From: Pseudomonadales bacterium
GTDB lineage: Bacteria > Pseudomonadota > Gammaproteobacteria > Pseudomonadales > UBA7239
Assembly: GCA_041395665.1 (NCBI GenBank)
Contig: JAWLAB010000005.1
Location: forward strand, 62,001 to 126,000
Direction: 5' to 3'
Length of the DNA stretch: 64,000 nt
Shown here: one piece after another, positions 9,370-17,330 of the stretch
Layout: each line of letters opens with the position of its first letter
Numbering within the stretch: the first letter of the stretch is position 1
Notes under the pieces: model-generated
The model's database searches: none
The model's input: only the letters and a program-made list of their open reading frames with translations
Told to the model about the DNA's origin: nothing
Position numbers and translations under genes: made by a program

Positions 9370-10657
9370 GGTTGTCCTCTGGTTTGCGTAGTGAAGCAAA
9401 GCAAGGCAGTATTCCCTCCTTCCTCTTTCGCCTCCATAAATTCATCACGCAGGCGCGCGCCCGTCGACCAGACCAAGCGACTAAAATCCTCTACCGCGGC
9501 ATAGGAGTCGCCTACCGAAGTTTTGGCAATGACGCTCGCGGCGTGTCGGTGGTCAAAAATCATCATGCCAGCTCGCTGAGGTAAATAAGCTGTGAAGCGC
9601 TGTTTGTCGAACAGATCAGCGCATCAACTCCCCAACTCCCCCAAGCCGCGATACGACGGCAGCAGTGCAGCGCGAGAACCACGCTTTTAACTCAATCGTG
9701 CCGTGACCGAGATCATCCGCGCCCACATCAAAAGACCGGCTACTTTCTACAACCATCGGGCTCTCTGCCCTCTTTGGCTATTTCATCCGGCACCACATCA
9801 GAAGGTTCATCCATTGCATCAGGCAAAGCGCCTTATCTACCAGCACAGCGGTGAGCTGGCGACTACCTTTTCTGGCTTCATAGACTGCACTGGGACCAGG
9901 CTCACTATCGCCCTTGCCTTGTAAAGCAACGCGCGTATAAAGCGTATTGCCCTGCCAAACAGCTGCCATCACAGCCAAAGGCGAGTCCGGCGGCGCGTGT
10001 GGCGTGAGCTGGTCAGGCGCTGGCGTTGCCGGCATGAGCTGGCGATCAGCAAAACGGTAGAGCCACATGGTCAGCACCATCTACTTCAAAGAAACTGGCT
10101 AGCCAGATGACGTATCCACCATTCGGGTGACGTATTTATCGCGCGAATATCTTCATCGGGGAGCGAACTCAGGGCGCGCTAAACGAATAGATGACAAATC
10201 CATTTCCATGATGTTCTGTGAAATGGGTGCAACCGCTGTGTCTTGCAAAATACGACGACGATCTAAATAAATCATTCTAAACAATTGTAAGCTTGCTTGC
10301 CCACCCCCGCAGAAGTATCCGTAGCGCTTGTAGTGTTCATTCAGCAACACAGCGTCTGTCGCGTTCACGCATCCAATCGCGCTGCTCAAACACCAAATGC
10401 TCACGCGCAGATTTTTTTGCTGCAGCGTAAACAGCGCGGTAGCTGCGCGCCAAAGCCCAATCATTCCAGCGCAGCACCGCTTGAGAACAAATAAATTTTT
10501 CCACTGTTTTGCTGGCTTTCTTGCAATCAAAACTGGCTGGTACTGTTTCAGCAACAGCAACCGTTGACCACGCCACACCCAGCAACACGCCCCACACTGC
10601 GATAAAAAATATGCATGCAAGCCGCAACCGTGCTTTGCATGAGTTCAACGCAATCAT
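9370..10657 (-). pseudogene. LprI-domain plus probable beta-propeller protein, copy 1, frameshifted after the N-terminal domain
   Basis: Translation starts at the ATG at 10657, which overlaps the stop of the preceding gene as ATGA. The first ~110 residues are clean: a signal peptide ending near 'VAVAE', then an LprI-type domain with 'SFDCKKASKTVEKFICS', 'LARSYRAVYAAA' and 'QRDWMRERDRRC'. A stop follows near 10340. Coding sense then continues in other frames ('MIYLDRRRILQDTAVAPIS', 'NGGYVIWLASFFEVDG', 'LYRFADRQLMPATPAPDQL', 'VMAAVWQGNTLYTRVALQG') down to roughly 9400. The layout (cysteine domain followed by propeller-like repeats with an 'NGGYV.W' signature) matches copy 2. LprI-type proteins are periplasmic and some inhibit lysozyme; the role here is unknown. 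The number of frame changes (four or more) suggests either decay or sequence error. Confidence 0.55.
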
Positions 10658-11013
10658 GAACGCACGCCTGATGATTGAGATTGAGATGGGGAACAAGCAT
10701 CTAACAATGCGGCGACAGGCTTGGCAGAACCTTCCATGTCATAGCGTTGAGTATGCCCATCGACGATGATTTCCAACTGCCCTTTTGCGGTCAGGATTTT
10801 TTTCAGCACAGCATTAAGTGGCAGACGCCCTTCAACATCTTTTCCACCCGAATCTTCATTCGCCAATGCTTTTTCTGAAAATGCAATACGCTCTCCATCA
10901 GCAGTGAGGCTTACTTTTAACAAGTCTCCTTCTTGCGCTTGGCTTTGCTCATCTTGCACATACACTTTAATGATCGGCTCACCCACAGTGCATGAAAAAG
11001 TCAGCACGCACAT
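10654..11013 (-). CDS. Small protein of unknown function, translationally coupled to the LprI-like gene
   Basis: I do not recognise this 119-residue protein. It starts 24 bases after the DUF815 ATPase stop and ends in an ATGA overlap with the LprI-like gene (10654-10657), so the three genes probably form one transcript. The visible N-terminus, 'MCVLTFSC', lacks a signal peptide. The rest is strand-rich ('EGDLLKVSLTADGERIAF', 'GQLEIIVDGHTQRYD') and ends with a Cys near 'LLDACS', which would suit a periplasmic protein with a disulfide. The N-terminus may therefore be truncated or damaged, since the neighbouring sequence is full of frameshifts. The clean coupling at the 3' end argues that the downstream part is a real gene. 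Confidence 0.55.
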   Translation of the reverse strand: MCVLTFSCTVGEPIIKVYVQDEQSQAQEGDLLKVSLTADGERIAFSEKALANEDSGGKDVEGRLPLNAVLKKILTAKGQLEIIVDGHTQRYDMEGSAKPVAALLDACSPSQSQSSGVRS

Positions 11014-11037
11014 CTACCCATCCGTGTATGAATCCAA

Positions 11038-11916
11038 TTATCGCTCGCCCAACTGTAACCGCCCTGCTGTATCACGCGCAAACTGCGCCGCCACACGCCC
11101 AGAGCGCGAGCCGCGCTGTGTTGCAAACGCACAGGCATCTATATTGATGGCGTCTGTCACCGCTACGCCGTATTGATTCAACCAATGCGCGACAGCGGCT
11201 AAATATTCATCTTGCGTAAATGGATAAAACGCCAACCACAAACCAAAGCGCTCCGACAAAGAAATTTTTTCTTCAATCGCTTCACTAGGATGCAATTCAC
11301 CCTCCACCATTTGCGAGGAAACATTGTCTTGCATGTATTCCGGCAATAAATGGCGACGATTAGAAGTCGCGTAAATCAACACATTGTTATCTGGCGATGC
11401 AAGCGAGCCATCCAGCGCGGTTTTCAAGGCTTTGTAGGCCGGTTCTTCATCGGCAAAAGTTAAATCATCACAAAAAATAATAAACCGCAGCGCCGCATAG
11501 CGCGTATCGCTACGGATAGCGTCGAGAATATCGGGCAAATCCACCAAATGATCGCGCTGCACTTCAATAATACGCAAACCATCAGCAGCATAGCGATTCA
11601 ACAACGCACGCATTAAGGAAGATTTTCCTGTGCCGCGCGCACCCGTCATCAATACATTGTTCGCGGGAAGCCCTTGTAAAAACTGCTGCGTATTGCGCAA
11701 CACTTCATTTTTCTGACGATCAATACTCAGCAAATCATCCAATGATAAAGACGCTAGTTGAGTGACTGGCTCCAAGCGCCCTGCACCACGCCGCACTAAC
11801 CAGCGAAACGCCGGCGCAGCGTATAAATCCGGCACACTCGCGCGCACAGGAAAATGCTCTTGCAAGGATGCGGCAATTTTTTGCAATACAACAAGTGTTT
11901 CTTTATCCGTGGACAT
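11038..11916 (-). CDS. DUF815-family AAA-type ATPase
   Basis: This 292-residue protein matches the DUF815 family in length and motifs. A Walker A motif GARGTGKS is at residues 92-99, a Walker B-like 'FIIFCDDL' near 146, and 'LLIYATSNRRHLLPE'-type sensor sequence ('NNVLIYATSNRRH') near 180. An N-terminal region of about 85 residues precedes the ATPase core. Members are predicted cytoplasmic ATP-binding proteins of uncharacterised role. It begins 32 bases beyond the acnB terminator hairpin, so it has its own promoter or relies on read-through. It is followed closely by the small coupled gene and the LprI-like gene. Family call is firm; function is unknown. Confidence 0.85.
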   Translation of the reverse strand: MSTDKETLVVLQKIAASLQEHFPVRASVPDLYAAPAFRWLVRRGAGRLEPVTQLASLSLDDLLSIDRQKNEVLRNTQQFLQGLPANNVLMTGARGTGKSSLMRALLNRYAADGLRIIEVQRDHLVDLPDILDAIRSDTRYAALRFIIFCDDLTFADEEPAYKALKTALDGSLASPDNNVLIYATSNRRHLLPEYMQDNVSSQMVEGELHPSEAIEEKISLSERFGLWLAFYPFTQDEYLAAVAHWLNQYGVAVTDAINIDACAFATQRGSRSGRVAAQFARDTAGRLQLGER

Positions 11917-11948
11917 ACAACACCTTATTTTTCATCAAAGCACATAAG

Positions 11949-11970
11949 AAAAGACCCGCCGAAGCGGGTC
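11949..11970 (-). terminator. Rho-independent terminator of acnB
   Basis: The hairpin GACCCGC (11953-11959), loop CGAA, GCGGGTC (11964-11970) is followed on the minus strand by TTTTC. It lies 30 bases past the acnB stop. Confidence 0.85.
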
Positions 11971-12000
11971 CTGTTATTGGTAGCAAAAACCAGCAACACC

Positions 12001-14598
12001 CTAAAGCACAACTTCTTGCACATGCGTCACTTTGATGGTTTTCACTTTGTCCGCAGCGTGCTGGAACGATTCAATTTCGTTGAAGTTCAGGTAGCGATAA
12101 ATTTCCGCGCCCATCGTACTCAATTTGCCCGCGTACTCTAAATACTCTGCTGGTGTTGGTAATTTACCCAATACAGCAGCAACCGCCGCCAATTCTGCAG
12201 ACGCCAAAAACACATTGGCGTTATCGCCTAAACGGTTGGGGAAATTACGCGTCGAAGTGGAAACCACGGTAGAGCCGGGGCGCACGCGCGCTTGGTTGCC
12301 CATGCACAGTGAACAGCCAGGCATTTCAGTGCGCGCACCGCTGGCACCAAAAATACCGTAATAACCTTCTTCTTTGAGTTGGAATTCATCCATACGCGTT
12401 GGCGGCGCAATCCACAAAGTCGTGGGCAGCGAACCGTCTTTCACATTCGACAACAACTTACCCGCCGCGCGATAGTGACCGATGTTCGTCATGCAAGAAC
12501 CGATAAACACTTCGTCGATTTTTGTGTTCTGCACATCGCTCAATTTTTTTACATCGTCTGGATCGTTCGGACAAGCCAGCAACGGTTCTTTGATCTCATT
12601 CAAATTGATGTCGATAATTTCTGCGTACTCGGCATCTTTATCCGCTTCCATCAATTGTGGATTCGCCAACCACGCTTCCATGGATTTAGCGCGATGTTCG
12701 AGTGTGCGAGCATCGCCGTAACCTTCTTTAATCATCCAGCGCAGCATGGTGATGTTAGACGTTAAGTATTCGATGATCGGTTCTTTATCCAATTTAATCG
12801 TACAACCAGCAGCCGAACGCTCGGCAGACGCATCAGAAATTTCAAACGCCTGCTCCACTTTCAATTTTGGCAAGCCTTCGATTTCCAAAATGCGGCCAGA
12901 GAAAATATTTTTCTTGCCTTTTTTCTCAACAGTCAACAAACCTTTTTGAATCGCCGCGTAAGGAATCGCATTCACCAAATCACGCAGTGTGATGCCAGGC
13001 TGCATTTCACCTTTGAAGCGCACCAATACCGATTCCGGCATATCCAAAGGCATTACGCCCGTTGCTGCGGCAAACGCCACCAAACCGGAACCCGCAGGAA
13101 ATGAAATACCAATCGGGAAACGCGTGTGCGAATCACCGCCAGTGCCGACGGTGTCTGGCAGCAACATACGGTTGAGCCAAGAGTGGATGATGCCGTCACC
13201 TGGGCGCAGCGCCACACCGCCGCGCGTCATGATGAAATCTGGCAGTGTGTGATGCGTTTCCACATCAACCGGTTTTGGATATGCCGCTGTGTGGCAGAAC
13301 GATTGCATCACCAGATCAGCAGAGAAACCCAAGCACGCTAAATCTTTCAATTCATCGCGCGTCATCGGGCCTGTAGTGTCTTGTGAACCCACCGTTGTCA
13401 TTTTGGGTTCGCAGTAAGTGCCGGGGCGAATACCGCTCACGCCACAGGCTTTGCCCACCATTTTTTGCGCCAGCGTGAAGCCTTTTGTGCTGTCTGCTGG
13501 TGGATGTGGGCGACGGAAAGTCGCCGAAGGCTCTAAGCCCAACTCTGCGCGCGCTTTGTCGGTCAAACCGCGACCGATAATTAAATTGATACGGCCACCC
13601 GCGCGCACTTCATCCAACAACACATCGGTTTTCAAACTGAAATCAGCGAGCATTTCGCCGTTTTGATTGGTGATTTTTCCTTCGTACGGCTTGATGGTAA
13701 TCACATCACCCATATTCATTTTTGATACATCGCACTCAAACGGCAACGCGCCAGCATCTTCCATGGTGTTGAAGAAAATCGGTGCAATTTTTCCGCCGAT
13801 GCAAATACCGCCGTAGCGCTTGTTCGGTACAAAAGGAATGTCGTCACCGGTGTACCAAATCACGGAGTTGGTAGCAGATTTACGCGAAGAACCGGTGCCG
13901 ACTACATCACCCACGAACGCAACGGGATGACCTTTTTTCTTCAATTCAGCAATTTGCTCGCCAGCATTAGTAATGCCTTCGCGCGGATTTTTGAACATCG
14001 CTTTTGCGTGCAATGGAATATCAGGGCGGCTCCACGCATCCGGTGCAGGCGATAAATCATCGGTATTGGTTTCGCCCGTTACTTTGAACACAGTGGCAGT
14101 AATTTGTTGCGGCACATCAGGGCGCGAAGTAAACCACTCGGCATCCGCCCAGCTTTGCATCACGGCTTTCGCTTGTGCGTTGCCTGATTTTGCTTTTTCT
14201 GCCACATCGCGGAAAGCATCGAACATCAACAGTGTGTGTTTTAACTCGGCTGCGGCAGCATCTGCCAGTTCGGCGTTATCCAACAGATGCACTAGCGTGG
14301 TGATGTTGTAGCCGCCCAGCATCGTACCGAGCAAATGCACGGCATGTTTTTTATCGATAAGCGGAGAAGCGGCTTCGCCTTTCACAATTGCCGTCAAAAA
14401 GCTGGCTTTGACATACGCGGCAGGGTCTACACCCGCAGGCACGCGATGCGTAATCAGTTCCATCAAAAACGCTTCTTCACCTTTGGGTGGATTTTTCAGC
14501 AACTCCACCAAGCCAGACACCTGCTCGGCCGACAAAGGCTTAGGCACAACGCCTTCAGCAGCGCGTTCTTCAACATGTTTACGATAGGCTTCTAACAC
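12001..14598 (-). CDS. acnB: Aconitate hydratase B (bifunctional with 2-methylisocitrate dehydratase)
   Basis: The product interconverts citrate and isocitrate in the TCA cycle and can act on 2-methylisocitrate. From the GTG start at 14598 the protein is 865 residues, the same length as E. coli AcnB. The GTG is preceded by GAGGTA and gives the N-terminus 'VLEAYRKHVEERAAEG'. A longer in-frame extension upstream has no family support. The AcnB order is visible: N-terminal HEAT-like domain, swivelling domain ('DLSPAPDAWSRPDIP'), then the catalytic part with [4Fe-4S] cysteines around 'GSCMTNIGHYRAAGKLL' and 'PGCSLCMGNQARV'. It is cytoplasmic, has its own terminator and is divergent from the acyl-CoA synthetase gene. 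Confidence 0.97.
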   Translation of the reverse strand: MLEAYRKHVEERAAEGVVPKPLSAEQVSGLVELLKNPPKGEEAFLMELITHRVPAGVDPAAYVKASFLTAIVKGEAASPLIDKKHAVHLLGTMLGGYNITTLVHLLDNAELADAAAAELKHTLLMFDAFRDVAEKAKSGNAQAKAVMQSWADAEWFTSRPDVPQQITATVFKVTGETNTDDLSPAPDAWSRPDIPLHAKAMFKNPREGITNAGEQIAELKKKGHPVAFVGDVVGTGSSRKSATNSVIWYTGDDIPFVPNKRYGGICIGGKIAPIFFNTMEDAGALPFECDVSKMNMGDVITIKPYEGKITNQNGEMLADFSLKTDVLLDEVRAGGRINLIIGRGLTDKARAELGLEPSATFRRPHPPADSTKGFTLAQKMVGKACGVSGIRPGTYCEPKMTTVGSQDTTGPMTRDELKDLACLGFSADLVMQSFCHTAAYPKPVDVETHHTLPDFIMTRGGVALRPGDGIIHSWLNRMLLPDTVGTGGDSHTRFPIGISFPAGSGLVAFAAATGVMPLDMPESVLVRFKGEMQPGITLRDLVNAIPYAAIQKGLLTVEKKGKKNIFSGRILEIEGLPKLKVEQAFEISDASAERSAAGCTIKLDKEPIIEYLTSNITMLRWMIKEGYGDARTLEHRAKSMEAWLANPQLMEADKDAEYAEIIDINLNEIKEPLLACPNDPDDVKKLSDVQNTKIDEVFIGSCMTNIGHYRAAGKLLSNVKDGSLPTTLWIAPPTRMDEFQLKEEGYYGIFGASGARTEMPGCSLCMGNQARVRPGSTVVSTSTRNFPNRLGDNANVFLASAELAAVAAVLGKLPTPAEYLEYAGKLSTMGAEIYRYLNFNEIESFQHAADKVKTIKVTHVQEVVL

Positions 14599-14776
14599 GG
14601 CGGATACCTCAAAAGACAAAAGGTGAAAGCAGGTAAAACTGCAAGGGAGACTGGGATTTGCAAGGGTGGCTATTGTAGGCAAAGGGTTAGGCAAGTTCAA
14701 AGAATGCGGCGTCTTGCTGAGATGACGACCGACATAAGTCGTATCCATCAAGGGCTAATCCTCGCCTGCAACCTGC

Positions 14777-14812
14777 TAGAATCACCGATTCTCGTCGACC
14801 AGCGTCGACGCT
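14777..14812 (+). promoter_or_regulatory. Possible promoter -10 and adjacent 12-base palindrome in the acnB/acyl-CoA synthetase intergenic region
   Basis: The 260-base divergent intergenic region holds TAGAAT (14777-14782) preceded by TGC, an extended -10 pattern. Nineteen bases downstream is a perfect palindrome, AGCGTCGACGCT (14801-14812). The palindrome would lie just downstream of a start site near 14790, a position suited to a repressor operator. This is pattern recognition only; no -35 is convincing. Confidence 0.3.
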
Positions 14813-14858
14813 CACGGATCACAAAAACATTCGCACAAATAAAAAGAGGACACGAGTA

Positions 14859-16490
14859 ATGAGCACGCCGACATTCAACATCGCCGACCTGTATGAAATG
14901 GTGACCGACACGGTGCCGGATCGTGAAGCACTGGTCTGCGGCAACTCACGCGTTACTTTCGCGCAACTGGATGAACGCGCCAATCGTTTTGCTCACTTCT
15001 TGAAAGGTCAAGGCATCAAAGCGGGCGACCATGTCGGCCTCTACATGTACAACTGCGCGGAATACATGGAAAGCATGTTGGCCTGCTTCAAAATTCGCGC
15101 TGTGCCTGTGAATGTGAACTACCGTTATGTCAAAGATGAATTGCTTTACATTTTTGATAACTCTGACATGGTGGCGTGCATTCACCACCGCGAATTTATT
15201 CCTGCGATTGCTGAAGTACGCCAAGCAGCGCCTGGCTTGAAATTGTTTGTCTCGGTAGAAGATGGCACACATCACGATTTGGGCAGCATCGGTTCTTTTG
15301 AATACGAAGCCGCAGTGAATCAAGGTTCTGCTGCGCGCGATTTTGGTCAACGCGCTGGCGACGATTTATTCATTCTCTACACCGGCGGCACCACCGGTAT
15401 GCCCAAAGGCGTAATGTGGCCGCACGAAAATGTATTTTTTGCAGCGATGGGCGGTGGCGGTCACTTCAGCCCGCACGGCAAATGCGAAAAACCTGAAGAC
15501 ATCAAAACACGCGTCACTGAATTTCCGTTATGCGGTATTGCACTTGCACCACTCATGCACGGCGCTTCATGGTGGTATGCCTGCATTCAATTACTGGCAG
15601 GCAATAAATTGGTATTGAATCACCACCGTTCTTTCAACGGCGCGCAAGTGTGGGATATTGTTGAACGCGAAAAATGTAACGCCGTACAAATTGTTGGCGA
15701 TGCGATGGCCATTCCTCTTTTAGATTCCTTAGAAGAAAACCCGGGTAAATGGGATCTCTCTAGCGTATTCAATGTTGGTTCAGGCGGCGCTGTTTTTTCT
15801 GAAGCCAAACAAAATGATTTCAAAAGACATTTCCCCAACTGTTTCATCACCAATGCGTTTGGTTCTTCTGAATCGGGCCAGATGGGCATGGACGGCGGCA
15901 ATAAAAAATCCGAAGGCGGTTTGGGTAATGTCGCAAAAAGTGATTTCATGGATGTCATCATCGAAGACGAAACACCGATGCGCCACGCCAAGCCGGGCGA
16001 AACCGGTATTTTTGCACGCGCTGGCCACATCCCTGTTGGCTACTACAACGATCCGATAAAAACGGATAAAACTTTCGTGATGATCAACGGCAAGCGTTGG
16101 TTGTTGACAGGCGATGCAGCAAAACTGGAAGACGACAATTCCATTTCTGTGTTTGGTCGCGGTAGCAATTGCATCAACTCTGGCGGCGAAAAAATCTTCC
16201 CAGAAGAAGTTGAACAAGCTTTGAAAGCGCATCCCGATATTTTTGACGCTTTGGTTGTCGCCACACCGGATCCGCGTTTTGGCAGCAAAGTCACTGCCGT
16301 GGTTTCTGTGCGCGATGGCAAAAAATTATCGCTGGCTGATGTGCAAGAAAAAGCGCGTCAACATGTCGCCGGCTACAAAGTGCCACGCGAATTGCATATT
16401 GCTAACGAAGTAGTGCGTTCGCCATCTGGCAAGCCTGATTACAAATGGGCGAAAGAATATGCGATGGCGGGTAAAGGCTTAGCGTCTTAA
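14859..16490 (+). CDS. Acyl-CoA synthetase (FadD/steroid-type AMP-forming ligase)
   Basis: This 543-residue protein belongs to the acyl/aryl-AMP ligase superfamily. The P-loop-like motif 'YTGGTTGMPKGVMW' starts near residue 174, 'GSSESGQMG' follows in the middle, 'WLLTGDAAKLEDD' comes near 415, and 'GRGSNCINSGGEKIFPEEVE' leads to the C-terminal lid with the conserved Lys in 'PSGKPDYKW'. It would activate a carboxylic acid to its CoA thioester in the cytoplasm. By eye it resembles the FadD3/FadD17/FadD19-like group tied to long-chain or steroid side-chain acids rather than classical FadD, but the substrate cannot be fixed. The ATG has AGAGGA upstream. Its stop overlaps the truA stop by three bases, tail to tail. 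Confidence 0.88.
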   Translation: MSTPTFNIADLYEMVTDTVPDREALVCGNSRVTFAQLDERANRFAHFLKGQGIKAGDHVGLYMYNCAEYMESMLACFKIRAVPVNVNYRYVKDELLYIFDNSDMVACIHHREFIPAIAEVRQAAPGLKLFVSVEDGTHHDLGSIGSFEYEAAVNQGSAARDFGQRAGDDLFILYTGGTTGMPKGVMWPHENVFFAAMGGGGHFSPHGKCEKPEDIKTRVTEFPLCGIALAPLMHGASWWYACIQLLAGNKLVLNHHRSFNGAQVWDIVEREKCNAVQIVGDAMAIPLLDSLEENPGKWDLSSVFNVGSGGAVFSEAKQNDFKRHFPNCFITNAFGSSESGQMGMDGGNKKSEGGLGNVAKSDFMDVIIEDETPMRHAKPGETGIFARAGHIPVGYYNDPIKTDKTFVMINGKRWLLTGDAAKLEDDNSISVFGRGSNCINSGGEKIFPEEVEQALKAHPDIFDALVVATPDPRFGSKVTAVVSVRDGKKLSLADVQEKARQHVAGYKVPRELHIANEVVRSPSGKPDYKWAKEYAMAGKGLAS

Positions 16491-17308
16491 TCCAACAACA
16501 TAAACGGACCTTTACGCACGGCAGGGAAGCCGTAGTCTTTGTCGTAATCCACTTTCACTAAATACAAAGCACCGGGCGCTTCTGTTTTGCCCGCTTGTTT
16601 GCGATCGCGCAACGCGAGCACATCACGCACCCACTCCGGTTTTTTATTCTGCAATCCCACCGGCAACATCAAACCCATCAAATTGCGCACCATGTGATGT
16701 AAAAACGCATTGCCGCACAATTCAGCAATAACCCATTCATTTGTCACTGTGAATTCAAAACGGTGCAGTGTGCGCACAGGGCTTTTTGCTTGGCAGCTGG
16801 AGCCACGCACAGAAGAAAAATCGTGCTCACCCAAACAGAAATTAGCCGCTGTTTGCATGGCAGCAATATCCAAAGGTTTTCTCACCCACAAACACTGCCC
16901 CGCAGCAATCGCCGGTTGCGATGCTGTGTTGGCAATCAGGTAACGATAAGTACGGGCGCGCGCTGAAAAACGTGCGTGAAAATCAGCGGGAACCGGCCGC
17001 ACCCAACGCACACGAATATCACTCGGCAACTGCGAATTCACGCCCATCACCCACGCTTTTTCATCGCGCTGCGCGACGGTATCGAAATGTACGATTTGCT
17101 GGGTGGCGTGAACGCCAGCATCGGTTCGTCCAGCACAAACCACGGTGATGGGTTCGTTGGCGACAAAACTCAATGCCTGCTCTAAAGCCGCTTGTACTGT
17201 TGGCTCTGTGCGCCCTGCCAGCCGCTGCCAGCCGTGATAGCGATCACCGCGATACTCTATCGCCAGCGCAAAACGAGAAATGCCCGGGGGAAGACTCCCT
17301 CCGGGCAT
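16487..17308 (-). CDS. truA: tRNA pseudouridine(38-40) synthase TruA
   Basis: TruA converts U38, U39 and U40 of tRNA anticodon stems to pseudouridine. The core motifs are present: 'YRGDRYHGWQR' near the N-terminus, the catalytic Asp in 'CAGRTDAGVHA', and 'FSARARTYRYLI'. From ATG at 17308 it is 273 residues, normal for the family. A longer frame upstream would run into fimV coding sequence and is unlikely. The start lies 22 bases past the fimV stop, with no strong ribosome site. The start codon itself forms part of an 8-bp inverted repeat (see separate entry). The gene order fimV-truA is the one known in Pseudomonas, but the usual next gene trpF is replaced here by a convergent acyl-CoA synthetase. 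Confidence 0.93.
   Translation of the reverse strand: MPGGSLPPGISRFALAIEYRGDRYHGWQRLAGRTEPTVQAALEQALSFVANEPITVVCAGRTDAGVHATQQIVHFDTVAQRDEKAWVMGVNSQLPSDIRVRWVRPVPADFHARFSARARTYRYLIANTASQPAIAAGQCLWVRKPLDIAAMQTAANFCLGEHDFSSVRGSSCQAKSPVRTLHRFEFTVTNEWVIAELCGNAFLHHMVRNLMGLMLPVGLQNKKPEWVRDVLALRDRKQAGKTEAPGALYLVKVDYDKDYGFPAVRKGPFMLLD
17280..17308 (-). promoter_or_regulatory. Hairpin that includes the truA start codon
   Basis: On the minus strand ATGCCCGG (17308-17301) pairs with CCGGGCAT (17287-17280), with extra G-C pairs inside. The 5' arm begins with the truA ATG. It could be a weak fimV terminator (only a short T run follows) or a structure that limits truA translation. Confidence 0.4.
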
Positions 17309-17330
17309 GATTTCTGCGTTACGACGATAC

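Noticed and set aside
7808..9584. Several plus-strand frames of 60-144 codons in the damaged region
   Set aside because: They lack recognisable domains and ribosome sites, while minus-strand pieces show signal-peptide, LprI and propeller-like sequence.
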